The notes under the pieces were generated by a model. It saw nothing but the letters and a program-made list of their open reading frames with translations, had not been told where the DNA came from and did not search any database. A stretch of 64,000 nucleotides of DNA. It comes from Mycolicibacterium elephantis DSM 44368 (GTDB lineage: Bacteria > Actinomycetota > Actinomycetes > Mycobacteriales > Mycobacteriaceae). The stretch lies in NCBI RefSeq assembly GCF_004014805.1, contig NZ_ATDN01000004.1, positions 93,128 to 157,127 of the forward strand. The letters run 5' to 3'. Positions 7,294 through 15,776 of the stretch are shown one piece after another. The stretch's first letter is position 1. Every line of letters starts with the position of its first letter. A program made the translations under genes and the position numbers.

Positions 7294-7994
7294 AGCGGTA
7301 CTACGGTCACACTCTTCTCTATCTCCATGAAACGATCGATCTCGGGTCGGGCCGAACCGACCGCTTCACCGAGGTGTTCAGCGACGTCTACCACCCGATG
7401 ATGTCCGAACTGGGGGCGCGGTTGTTCGCGATCTGGGAGACCACCCCGTACAACGGGCACTGGCCCCAGGTGACGATCATCTGGGAGATCGACCGGTTCG
7501 CCGACTACGCCCGCATCGGCAGGGCGCAGGCCCGCGGCGGTAGCCACGAGGCGGCCGCGGCGAAGTGGTCGTCGTTTCTGTCCGAGCTCGGCGCCCGAGG
7601 TGAGGGCAGGATCATGTACGCGGGCAGGAGCAACAGGACACTGGCGCAGCTTCAGGAGGAGAACTTCACCGCGGGCCTGGTGATTCAGGAGATCATGCAG
7701 ACCAAACCCGGCCGCCAGGACGACTACATCCGCGAGCTCGAACGCCTCTACGTGCCTTGGTCGGAACGAACCGGAAAGCGTTGGCTGGGTTCGTTCATCA
7801 CGACCTTCCGGTTCAACGAGGTCATTCACTACTGGGCGCTGGAGGGGGGCTGGGACTGCTTCGCCAACCATTACCCGTCCTGGAAAGACAGTCCACCCGC
7901 GGAGATCGTCACCTGGATGAGTGTCGCGCCTGCGCTGCGCGACGGCTGGGAAGACTCCATTCTGGCGGCCCTACCCCCTTCACCACTGCAATGA
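7290..7994 (+). CDS. Uncharacterised protein, NIPSNAP-like (first gene of seven-gene operon)
   Basis: 234 residues without a signal peptide or membrane segment. Two similar halves (about 1-110 and 120-230) each start with a beta-strand containing Tyr/Leu-rich sequence and include Trp-rich segments such as VTIIWEI and IHYWALEGG. This suggests a tandem ferredoxin-like (dimeric alpha/beta barrel) fold of the NIPSNAP kind; the assignment is tentative and no activity is inferred. ATG 7290 overlaps the leader ORF stop, and its own TGA overlaps the ATG of the following P450 gene (ATGA), so it belongs to the catabolic operon. Confidence 0.8.
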   Translation: MKRYYGHTLLYLHETIDLGSGRTDRFTEVFSDVYHPMMSELGARLFAIWETTPYNGHWPQVTIIWEIDRFADYARIGRAQARGGSHEAAAAKWSSFLSELGARGEGRIMYAGRSNRTLAQLQEENFTAGLVIQEIMQTKPGRQDDYIRELERLYVPWSERTGKRWLGSFITTFRFNEVIHYWALEGGWDCFANHYPSWKDSPPAEIVTWMSVAPALRDGWEDSILAALPPSPLQ

Positions 7995-9220
7995 CGATGA
8001 CTGCGCGGCAACGCTTTTCCTACGACCCGTTCGATCCAGCCGTGATGGCCGACCCGCTGCCGTACTATCGCGTCCTGCGGGAGAGGTATCCGGTGTACTA
8101 CGTCGACAAGTGGGACACCTACGCGATATCGCGGTTCGAAGACATCTGGCGGGTGCTGGAGGTCAATGACGGCACGTTCGTCGCGTCCGAGGGAACACTG
8201 CCCGCGGCAACCGTTTTGGCCCGGCACAACGACGGTTCGGTGCCCGACCCGCCGTTGCATCCGATGCCGTTTCACGCCAACTTCGACACCCCGGTCTACG
8301 ACGGCGTGCGACGCTGCACCGCGGGCCAGTTCCGGCCGAAATTCGTCGCGAACCTCACCGACCGGATCCGCACCCTGGCCAACGAGCGCCTCGACGAGCT
8401 GCTGCCGCGGGGCACCTTCGACCTCACCCAGGATTACGGCGGCATCGTCGCCGCCTCGATGGTCTGCGAACTGCTCAGGATGCCAACCGAACTCGCACCG
8501 GAGGTGCTGGCCACCGTCAATGCGGGCAGCCTCGCGCAGCCCGGCAGCGGCGTGGAGGTGGCGAACGCCCGGCCAGGCTATCTGGAGTACCTCATTCCGC
8601 TCGTGCAACGCAGCCGCACCGAGTCGGGAATCAACCCGATCGCCGACAACCTCATCGACTACCAGCTTCCCGACGGGTCGCAGTTGAACGACGTCGAAGC
8701 GGCCACCCAGATGCTGGGCGTCTTCATCGGCGGCACCGAGACCGTGCCGAAGATCGTCGCGCACGGGCTGTGGGAACTGGGCCGGCGTCCCGATCAGTTG
8801 ACGGCCGTGCGGGCCGACCCGGCCGCGAACGTGCCCGTCGCGCGCGAAGAGATGATCCGCTACTGCGCACCCGCGCAATGGTTCGCGCGCACCGTGCGCA
8901 GACCGTTCACCATCGCCGACACCACGATGACCCCGGGCCAGCGAGTCATCACGCTGCTGGCGTCGGCCAACCGCGACGAACGGGAGTACCCGGAGCCCGA
9001 CGAGTTCATCTGGAATCGGCCGATCGAGCGGCTGCTGGCCTTCGGGCGCGGCCAACACTTCTGCCTCGGTGTGCATCTCGCGCGCCTGGAGATCACCGTC
9101 CTGGTGTCGGAGTGGCTGCGACGCGTATCCGACTGGCGCATCATCAGCGAGGCCGCGTCGCGGCCACCGTCGAGTTTCCAATGGGGTTGGAACAGCGTGC
9201 CTGTCCGGGTGGAGGTCTGA
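7991..9220 (+). CDS. Cytochrome P450
   Basis: 409-residue P450. The haem motif FGRGQHFCLG gives Cys358 as axial ligand; the I-helix motif is GGTET (about 247-251), with Glu in the acid position instead of the Asp of the P450 at 3233. The two P450s are clearly different in sequence and probably oxidise different intermediates. The electron donor may be the ferredoxin at 4495. ATG 7991 overlaps the preceding stop; the Zn-dehydrogenase gene follows after one base. Confidence 0.95.
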   Translation: MTMTARQRFSYDPFDPAVMADPLPYYRVLRERYPVYYVDKWDTYAISRFEDIWRVLEVNDGTFVASEGTLPAATVLARHNDGSVPDPPLHPMPFHANFDTPVYDGVRRCTAGQFRPKFVANLTDRIRTLANERLDELLPRGTFDLTQDYGGIVAASMVCELLRMPTELAPEVLATVNAGSLAQPGSGVEVANARPGYLEYLIPLVQRSRTESGINPIADNLIDYQLPDGSQLNDVEAATQMLGVFIGGTETVPKIVAHGLWELGRRPDQLTAVRADPAANVPVAREEMIRYCAPAQWFARTVRRPFTIADTTMTPGQRVITLLASANRDEREYPEPDEFIWNRPIERLLAFGRGQHFCLGVHLARLEITVLVSEWLRRVSDWRIISEAASRPPSSFQWGWNSVPVRVEV

Positions 9221-9221
9221 C

Positions 9222-10190
9222 GTGTGGTCATACCGATTGGTGGCGCCGTACACCTTCGAACGGCAGGACATCGCCGAGCTCTCCCCGGAATCGCTGGGCG
9301 ACCGTCAGGTGCTGCTGCGGTTCCGGGCGGCGGGGGTGTGCGGCAGCGATCTACCGCCGTTTCGTGGCGTGCGCGGCAAGATCGCCGGCGACGCGGGACA
9401 GAGCGCCGCCGAGATGGCCGGGTTCCCGGTCCACGAGGTCGTCGGCGAGGTGATCGCGAGCCGACATCGCAGCCACGGGATCGGGGACCCCGTCGTCGGC
9501 TGGGCATCGGGCTTCGACGGCCTGATGCAACACGTCGTGGCCGACGGTGACGGGTTGGCGCCGTACGACCCGGCGCTGAGCCCCCAGCACGCGGTGGCAC
9601 TGCAACCGCTGGCCTGCGTGCTCTACGCGGTCGAGCAGATCGGCAGCCTGCGGGGCCGTCACGTCGCGGTCATCGGTCAAGGCTCGATCGGGCTGCTGTT
9701 CTCCTACGTGGCAAAGGCTTTCGGGGCGCTCCGGGTGACCGGCGTGGACCCCGTCGACCGTGAGGGCATCGGCAGGCGGTTCGGTGTCGACGACATCGTG
9801 CGTGCCACCAGCGACCGGTGGGTCAGCCACCTCACGCCCGACGACCGGCCCGACGTCGTGATCGAGGCCGTCGGCCATCAGGTCGCCACACTCGGCCACG
9901 CCGTCGAGGCGACCGCTCCCGGCGGCACGATCTTCTACTTCGGGGTGCCCGACGACGACAGTTATCCGATCAGCATGCGGACCATGCTGCGCAACAACCT
10001 GACCCTGAAGTCGGGGGTGACCCTCGACCGGCGCCGAATGCTGAGCGCCGCAGACGAATTCGCACGACAGCATCCCGACCTGCTTCCCGCCTACGTCACC
10101 CACACGTTCGGCGTCGACGAGGTGCAGGCGGCCTTCGAGCTGGCGTGCCGTCCCGCGCCCGAACGCATCAAGATAGCGATCGTCGAGTGA
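9222..10190 (+). CDS. Zinc-type alcohol dehydrogenase (MDR family)
   Basis: 322-residue medium-chain dehydrogenase/reductase. The catalytic zinc site is present (Cys in GVCGSD, His-Glu in FPVHE, Cys in PLACV), but the four-Cys structural-zinc lobe is absent. The Rossmann motif is VIGQGSIGLL. It would oxidise an alcohol, for example one made by the P450s, to a ketone or aldehyde. GTG 9222 is six bases after GGAGGT (9211-9216), inside the end of the P450 gene. The next gene starts on its stop codon (GTGA). Confidence 0.88.
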   Translation: MWSYRLVAPYTFERQDIAELSPESLGDRQVLLRFRAAGVCGSDLPPFRGVRGKIAGDAGQSAAEMAGFPVHEVVGEVIASRHRSHGIGDPVVGWASGFDGLMQHVVADGDGLAPYDPALSPQHAVALQPLACVLYAVEQIGSLRGRHVAVIGQGSIGLLFSYVAKAFGALRVTGVDPVDREGIGRRFGVDDIVRATSDRWVSHLTPDDRPDVVIEAVGHQVATLGHAVEATAPGGTIFYFGVPDDDSYPISMRTMLRNNLTLKSGVTLDRRRMLSAADEFARQHPDLLPAYVTHTFGVDEVQAAFELACRPAPERIKIAIVE

Positions 10191-10933
10191 CATCCAGCAG
10201 ACTGCAGCAGGCGCTGGCCGCCAAAGAGCGGGTGTGGGGCGGCTGGGTGGTGGGCCCGACGATCATCGGCCCCGAGGAGTTCGCCCAGGCCGGCTACGAC
10301 TATGTCGGGTTCGACGTTCAGCACGGGTATCTCGACGACGCCGACGTCGCGCTGTTGTTGCGCCGGCTCGAGCACGTCCCGATAGCCACGGCGGTGCGGC
10401 TGCCGTCGGCGGATCCCGCACCGATCGGCCGGGTGCTCGACGCCGGCGCCGACGCGGTGATCGTCGCGATGATCGAGTCGGCCGAGCAGGCCGCGGCGGC
10501 CGTCGCCGCCACGCGGTACGCACCCGCGGGGGTGCGCAGCTACGGGCCCCTGCGCGCCAGCCTCGGCCGGGAACCCGCCGAGCACGAGGCCCGGGTGACC
10601 GTGCTCGCGATGGTCGAGACCGCACGGGGGCTTTCGACACTCGACGAGATCTGTGCCGTGCCCGGCCTTTCCGGCATCTACGTGGGCCCCGCTGATCTGG
10701 CACTGTCGCTCGGCCACAGCCCCGCGGAGGCGTGGACCACGCCTGCCGTGCGCGACGCGATCACCCGGATACAGTCCACCGCCGCGACCGCCGGGCTTCT
10801 CACCGGCGTCCACGCGGGCGCATCCACATCGGCGAAAGCCATGGCGCAGGCGGGGTTCCGCATGCTCACGCTGGCCTCGGAGTCGCAGGCGCTGCGCCGC
10901 GGCGCCGCCGAGTACCTGCGGGAGGCGCAGTGA
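10187..10933 (+). CDS. HpcH/HpaI-family aldolase (class II, pyruvate type)
   Basis: 248-residue TIM barrel of the HpcH/HpaI aldolase/citrate lyase family, which cleaves 2-oxo-4-hydroxy acids to pyruvate plus an aldehyde with a divalent metal. Family positions are visible: FDVQHG (general base/Gln region), VRLP (substrate Arg), AMVETARGL (metal Glu) and GPADLALSLG (metal Asp). It should carry out the carbon-carbon cleavage of the pathway. GTG 10187 overlaps the previous TGA, and its own TGA is overlapped by the next GTG. Confidence 0.9.
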   Translation: MTSSRLQQALAAKERVWGGWVVGPTIIGPEEFAQAGYDYVGFDVQHGYLDDADVALLLRRLEHVPIATAVRLPSADPAPIGRVLDAGADAVIVAMIESAEQAAAAVAATRYAPAGVRSYGPLRASLGREPAEHEARVTVLAMVETARGLSTLDEICAVPGLSGIYVGPADLALSLGHSPAEAWTTPAVRDAITRIQSTAATAGLLTGVHAGASTSAKAMAQAGFRMLTLASESQALRRGAAEYLREAQ

Positions 10934-11637
10934 CGACGGCCGACCGGGTCGCGCTGGTGACCGGCGCCGCGCGGGGCCAGGGGGCGGCGATCGTGTCGCG
11001 GCTGCGCGCTGACGGGTTTCTCGTCGCCGCCTGCGACGTGCTCGACGCCGAGGCACAAGACGACGGCGTACTCGCGCTGGCGCTTGACGTGACGTCCGAA
11101 CCGCAGTGGCGCGCCGCGGTCGACGCGACCGTCGACCGGTTCGGCAGACTGACCGCGTTGGTCAACAACGCCGGGGTGCTGCATCGCGCCACGCTGGCCG
11201 ACGAGACCGCGACGGGTTTCGAAAACAGCTGGCGGGTCAACTGTCTGGGCCCGTTCTTGGGCATCCAGGCCGCGCTCGCACAACTCCGGGTGGCCGAAGG
11301 CGCGGCGATCGTGAACACCTGCAGCACCGGCGCGATACGCGCCTTCCCGAACCACGCGGCCTACGGCTCCTCCAAGTGGGCGTTACGGGGGCTGACCCAG
11401 ATCGCCGCCGCCGAACTGGCCCGCGACGAGATCCGGGTGAACGCCGTCTTTCCCGGGCCGATCGCGACGCCGATGCTCGACGACGCGACCCAGAACAGGC
11501 TGAGCGCGTCGTTCGGGCGGCTCGGCCGGTCCGTCGAAGTCGCCGACGCGGTCGCGTTCCTGGTCTCCGACCGCGCGTCGTTCATCACGGGAAGCGAACT
11601 CGTCGTGGACGGAGGGCAATGCCTGCGCATCGGATGA
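10930..11637 (+). CDS. Short-chain dehydrogenase/reductase (SDR)
   Basis: 235-residue classical SDR: cofactor motif TGAARGQG near the N-terminus, NNAG, and the catalytic YGSSK (Tyr-x-x-x-Lys). It interconverts an alcohol and a ketone with NAD(P). GTG 10930 overlaps the aldolase stop and has GGAGG at 10921-10925. The direction and substrate in the pathway cannot be told from sequence. Confidence 0.92.
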   Translation: MTTADRVALVTGAARGQGAAIVSRLRADGFLVAACDVLDAEAQDDGVLALALDVTSEPQWRAAVDATVDRFGRLTALVNNAGVLHRATLADETATGFENSWRVNCLGPFLGIQAALAQLRVAEGAAIVNTCSTGAIRAFPNHAAYGSSKWALRGLTQIAAAELARDEIRVNAVFPGPIATPMLDDATQNRLSASFGRLGRSVEVADAVAFLVSDRASFITGSELVVDGGQCLRIG

Positions 11638-13136
11638 ACCCGTCGATCGGCATCATCGGCGCCGGCCCCGGCGGGCTGGCCCTGGGAATCTTCCTGCGCA
11701 AAGCGGGGTTTCGGGACTTCACGATCTTCGACCGTGAAGGCGGCGTCGGGGGCACCTGGCGGATCAACACCTATCCGGGGCTGGCGTGCGACGTTAAGTC
11801 GCACCTGTACTCCTACTCCTTCGACCTGAACGCCGACTGGTCTCGACTGTGGTCGGCGCAGCCGGAGATCCTGGAGTACTTCGAGAACTGCGCGCGCCGC
11901 TACGCACTCGAACCGAACCTGCGGCTGCACACCGAGATCGTCGCGGCGCACTGGGACGCCCAGGGCACCAAATGGCGGCTCACCGACGCCGACGGCGCCA
12001 CGTATGACTTCGACATCGTGGTGTCCGCGGTCGGCCTGTTCACCCGGCCGCTGCTGCCCGACCTGGTCGAAGAAGAGCCGTTCAGCGGAACGCTGATGCA
12101 CACCGCCCGCTGGGACCACTCGGTGGACCTCACCGGCGCCCGGGTGGCCGTGCTGGGTACGGGATCGACCGCGTCGCAGCTGATTCCCGAAGTCGCGAAG
12201 GTCGCCAAGAAGGTGTATTCGGTGCAGCGCTCGCCCACATGGGTGCTGCCCAAACCCGACCGGCCCTACTCCGAACGCGAGAAGTGGGTCTTTCGCCATG
12301 TTCCGTTCGCCAAGAAGATCTACCGCACCCGGCTGTGGCTGCGCAGCGAGGCCAACATCTCGGTGATCGAGCACGGCAGCGACAAGACCCAGGAGTTCAG
12401 GGAGATCGCGCTGCGGGGGCTCGAGGCCAACGTGCCCGACGCCGAACTGCGCGCCAAGCTGACCCCCGATCACCCGATGGGCTGTAAACGGCTGGTGTTC
12501 GCCACCGACTATCTGCAGACGCTGACCCAGCCGCACGTCGAGGTGGTCGCCAGCCCCGCTCGGGCGCTGCGCGCCCGAAGCCTGGTCACCGAGGACGGCA
12601 CCGAACTCGACGTCGACGTGGTGCTGTGCGCCACGGGCTATGCCGCTGCCGACTATCTGGGCCAGATCGACGTCGTCGGCGAGCACGGAACGACGTTGCG
12701 GCACAGGTGGCGCGACGGCGCACACGCCTATCTGGGCATGACCGTGCCCGGGTTCCCGAACTTCTTCATGCTCTACGGCCCCAACACCAACGTCGGCTCC
12801 AACAGCGTCATCTTCATCCTCGAGGCGCAAGCACATTATGTGGTCCGCGCGCTCAAGTACATGCGGCGCAAGGGCAAGTCGTATGTGGCGGTCCGGCCGT
12901 CGACCATGGCGGCGTTCCTCACCAAGATCGACGAGTGGATGCAGGGCACCGTGTGGCTCACCCGGTGCAGCAACTACTTCCGCGCCGCCAACGGCCGAGT
13001 GGTGACCCAGTGGCCGCGCAGCGCCCGCGCGTTCTGGTCGATGACGCGCCGCTTCCGGCCCGCCGACTACACGTTCGATCCGCCGACGCAGTCCGATGCC
13101 GCGGTCCGCGAGGCGCACACGACGGCCAACCGGTAG
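11634..13136 (+). CDS. Flavin monooxygenase, Baeyer-Villiger type
   Basis: 500-residue class B flavoprotein monooxygenase. FAD motif GAGPGG is near the N-terminus, NADPH motif GTGSTAS is near residue 180, and the Baeyer-Villiger fingerprint FSGTLMHTARWD runs from Phe150 to Asp161. Such enzymes insert oxygen next to a ketone to give an ester or lactone, which the lactonase and esterase here could open. ATG 11634 overlaps the SDR stop (ATGA); an alternative ATG at 11619 has GGAGGG three bases upstream and would add five residues. Confidence 0.9.
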   Translation: MNPSIGIIGAGPGGLALGIFLRKAGFRDFTIFDREGGVGGTWRINTYPGLACDVKSHLYSYSFDLNADWSRLWSAQPEILEYFENCARRYALEPNLRLHTEIVAAHWDAQGTKWRLTDADGATYDFDIVVSAVGLFTRPLLPDLVEEEPFSGTLMHTARWDHSVDLTGARVAVLGTGSTASQLIPEVAKVAKKVYSVQRSPTWVLPKPDRPYSEREKWVFRHVPFAKKIYRTRLWLRSEANISVIEHGSDKTQEFREIALRGLEANVPDAELRAKLTPDHPMGCKRLVFATDYLQTLTQPHVEVVASPARALRARSLVTEDGTELDVDVVLCATGYAAADYLGQIDVVGEHGTTLRHRWRDGAHAYLGMTVPGFPNFFMLYGPNTNVGSNSVIFILEAQAHYVVRALKYMRRKGKSYVAVRPSTMAAFLTKIDEWMQGTVWLTRCSNYFRAANGRVVTQWPRSARAFWSMTRRFRPADYTFDPPTQSDAAVREAHTTANR

Positions 13137-13142
13137 CCGACC

Positions 13143-14084
13143 GTGAGCTTCGTCGCGCGTCTCGACCCCGCGCTGCGCCACCTCGCCGAGGCCCGCACCG
13201 ATCTGTCATCGGGGGTGCTTGGCGCGGTGCGGGATTCGTTGAACCAGCGCCGCGCCGAGGCCGCCGCAAGGGTGGACACCGCCGGCGTGGAGATCGAGGA
13301 CCGCGCGGTGGCTTCGGTGCCGGTGCGGATCTATCGGGGCGCCTCGTCACCGGCTCCCGCGGTGCTCTACTGCCATTCGGGAGCTTTCGTGCTGGGAAAC
13401 CTCGACACCGACCACCGGCAGTGCGTGGAGTTCGCCAGGCGTGGCCGCTGCACGGTGATCTCCGTCGACTACCGGTTGGCTCCCGAGCACCCGTACCCGG
13501 CCGCGGTGCACGACGTCACGGCCGTGCTCGACGGTGTGGTCGCCGACGCGGTGGACCTCGGGATCGACCCGGATCGGCTGGCGGTGGCGGGCAGCAGCGC
13601 CGGTGGCGCGCTGGCGGCGCGGCTGGCCCAGCGGTCCGCCGCCAAAGCCGCGCCGCCCGTGGTGTTTCAGCTGCTGCATCAACCGGTGCTCGACGACCGG
13701 CCCACCGAGTCGAAGCAGGAGTTCGACACCACCCCCGGGTTCGACGGCCCCGCCGCGGACACGATGTGGCACCACTACCTGGCGGGCCGGCAGGCCTGCG
13801 ACGATGCCGCCCCGGCGCGGGCCACCGAGTTGTCCGGTGCGCCAAAGACGTTGATCACCTGCTCCGAGCTCGACCCGTTGCGCGACGAAGCGATCGACTA
13901 CGCCACGCGGTTGATGCGCGCCGGGGTGTCGACCGATTTGCACGTCTACGGCGGTACGTGTCACGGGTTCGACTCGCTGCTGCCGGAGTGGGAGGTCAGC
14001 GAGCAGCTGTTCGTGCTTCAGGGCGCCGCGCTGCGCAGGGCACTGCACGGCGACGCCGCGCTCAGGATCCGGCCAGTTCCTTAG
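13143..14084 (+). CDS. Alpha/beta hydrolase, hormone-sensitive-lipase-type esterase
   Basis: 313-residue HSL-family (Abhydrolase_3) esterase. The nucleophile is Ser152 in GSSAGG, with Asp in ELDPLRDE and His in GTCHGFD near the C-terminus. The oxyanion motif, normally HGGG, reads HSGA from His78, an uncommon variant. It would hydrolyse an ester or lactone, probably a product of the monooxygenase. It starts at GTG 13143 seven bases after that gene and ends the operon; its end overlaps the convergent SRPBCC gene by 23 bases. Confidence 0.9.
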   Translation: MSFVARLDPALRHLAEARTDLSSGVLGAVRDSLNQRRAEAAARVDTAGVEIEDRAVASVPVRIYRGASSPAPAVLYCHSGAFVLGNLDTDHRQCVEFARRGRCTVISVDYRLAPEHPYPAAVHDVTAVLDGVVADAVDLGIDPDRLAVAGSSAGGALAARLAQRSAAKAAPPVVFQLLHQPVLDDRPTESKQEFDTTPGFDGPAADTMWHHYLAGRQACDDAAPARATELSGAPKTLITCSELDPLRDEAIDYATRLMRAGVSTDLHVYGGTCHGFDSLLPEWEVSEQLFVLQGAALRRALHGDAALRIRPVP

Positions 14085-14535
14085 CCACTGCGGCGTGGTA
14101 GGCGTCGATGTGCGCGGGGTTGACCGTCCGGAAGAGCCCGTCCGGCAACGGCGCATGCTTGTAGGCCTCGATCGTCATCGTCCTGGTGAACAACGTGATG
14201 TCTTCGCCGGGTTGGCTGAAGTGGTAGTGCACCGTGATGCGGCCCTCCATGCCGCCGTTGCCGTCGGCGTCGTGGCCGAGGCGGCCGACCGAGTTGAACA
14301 CCCATATGGTCGGGCGCATGGCGATCGCCAGGTGCCAGGTGAAGATCCGGTTCCCGTCGGGCCCGGACTCCGTCCACGTGTCGCCGACCTTCAGCGGCAG
14401 CGTCTCGGGTAGACCCCCGATGTGCGCACTGCCCGGATAGGTCTTCGTCCAGTTGGCCGGGTTGGTGACGAAGTCATAGATCGTCTCGGGCCGGTGAGCG
14501 AACGCGGTTTCCGACGTCGTGGTGACGATTCCCAA
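14062..14535 (-). CDS. SRPBCC-family protein (polyketide cyclase/dehydrase-like)
   Basis: About 157 residues of the START/Bet v 1-like SRPBCC fold, a hydrophobic-ligand-binding cup, with the typical N-terminal RPETIYDFVTNPANW segment. Function may be ligand binding or an isomerase/cyclase step; no catalytic residues are assigned. The start is uncertain: TTG 14535 is eight bases after AGAAGG, whereas an in-frame ATG at 14586 would lie inside bipartite site 4 and add 17 residues. Divergent from the acyl-CoA dehydrogenase. Confidence 0.75.
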   Translation of the reverse strand: MGIVTTTSETAFAHRPETIYDFVTNPANWTKTYPGSAHIGGLPETLPLKVGDTWTESGPDGNRIFTWHLAIAMRPTIWVFNSVGRLGHDADGNGGMEGRITVHYHFSQPGEDITLFTRTMTIEAYKHAPLPDGLFRTVNPAHIDAYHAAVAKELAGS

Positions 14536-14571
14536 GGTGACGCCCTTCTGTGGTGAATGACCGCAGCATAC

Positions 14572-14597
14572 TTTACAAAAATGCACGCAAATGTCAC
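14572..14597. promoter_or_regulatory. Bipartite element, site 4
   Basis: TTTACA (14572-14577), 14 bases, TGTCAC (14592-14597). Plus strand: extended -10 TGT-CACGGT, six bases, leaderless GTG 14607 (acyl-CoA dehydrogenase). On the minus strand the -10 position is weaker (AAAGTA) and the SRPBCC gene appears to have a leader. Confidence 0.7.
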
Positions 14598-14606
14598 GGT
14601 GTTCAG

Positions 14607-15776
14607 GTGGACTTCTCGCACGTGCAACTCTCCGATGAGGACCGGGCGTTCCGTGACGAGCTGCGCGACCTGCTGCGCAGCATCGTGACCGACGACGTCA
14701 TCCGTCGCGACCGCGAGACCGGCGAGAACTTCGACGAGGGTGTGCATCTGGCGCTCGGGGAGCGCGGTCTTCTGGCCGCGGACTTCAAACCCGAGTCCGA
14801 GGGCGGATTCAGCGCCGTGCGCCGGCGCGTCTGGGAGCTGGAGATCGGGCGCGCGCACACGCCGTGGTTTCACTGGCCGACCACCGCGATGGTGGCGCAC
14901 ACCCTCGACCAGTTCGCCACACCCGAGCTGAAGGAAGAGGTGCTACCGAAGGTGCTCTCCGGGCATTACCGGCTGTGCCTGGGCTACACCGAACCCGAGG
15001 GCGGCTCGGACGTCGCGACCTGCAAGACACGCGCGGTGCGCGAAGCGGATGGATCGAGCTGGATCATCAACGGCTCCAAGATGTTCACCTCCAACGCGCA
15101 CAACGCGCAGTTCGTCTTCCTGGTCACCAACACCGATCCGGATGCGCCCAAACATCAGAGCCTGACCATGTTCCTGGTGCCGCTGGACTCCCCGGGCGTG
15201 GAGATCCAGCCGTTGCGCACCGTCGACGGCGACCGCACCAACATCACCTACTACAGCGACGTACGCGTCTCGGACCGGTATCGCGTCGGCGAGGTCAACG
15301 GGGGCTGGGCGGTGTTGCGCGAAGCGCTCAACGCCGAGCACGGCACCGTCGAACGCGATGCGCAGGGCCTGCAGAAGCTGGCCACGATGAGCGAGCACGT
15401 GCTGCTGCTGGCCGAGGCCATCGACCGGATCGCGGCCGTGGCCACCGACGACGACTCCGTGCGCTACCGGCTCGGCCGCGCCATCGCCCGCATGGAGGCG
15501 GCGATGAGCACCCCGGAGATGTTCGGGCGCGTCGCGATCGCGCAGACGATGCGCGACGTATCACCGGATCTGATGGACATTCTCGGTGCCGCGGGAGCCC
15601 TGCCCGTTGATGTCGACGGCGCCGCCGACGACGGGGGAGCCGAGTACATCTTCCGGCTGGCGTGTCCGACCGGCATCTACGGCGGCACGCTCGAGGTGTT
15701 CCGCAACATGATCGCCCAGCACGCGCTGGGGTTGGGCCGCCCGAACTATTCACCGCCGGCCAAGCGGCCCGCCTAG
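14607..15776 (+). CDS. Acyl-CoA dehydrogenase
   Basis: 389-residue FAD-dependent acyl-CoA dehydrogenase. Signatures: LGYTEPEGGSDVA (flavin/acyl-binding loop), SWIINGSKMFTSNA, and the C-terminal IYGGTLEVFRNMIA helix. It oxidises an acyl-CoA to the 2-enoyl-CoA, presumably the ester made by the CoA transferase at 1511. GTG 14607 is at the +1 of site 4 and the mRNA is expected to be leaderless. Its stop overlaps the convergent LLM gene by four bases. No electron-transfer flavoprotein gene is nearby. Confidence 0.93.
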   Translation: MDFSHVQLSDEDRAFRDELRDLLRSIVTDDVIRRDRETGENFDEGVHLALGERGLLAADFKPESEGGFSAVRRRVWELEIGRAHTPWFHWPTTAMVAHTLDQFATPELKEEVLPKVLSGHYRLCLGYTEPEGGSDVATCKTRAVREADGSSWIINGSKMFTSNAHNAQFVFLVTNTDPDAPKHQSLTMFLVPLDSPGVEIQPLRTVDGDRTNITYYSDVRVSDRYRVGEVNGGWAVLREALNAEHGTVERDAQGLQKLATMSEHVLLLAEAIDRIAAVATDDDSVRYRLGRAIARMEAAMSTPEMFGRVAIAQTMRDVSPDLMDILGAAGALPVDVDGAADDGGAEYIFRLACPTGIYGGTLEVFRNMIAQHALGLGRPNYSPPAKRPA

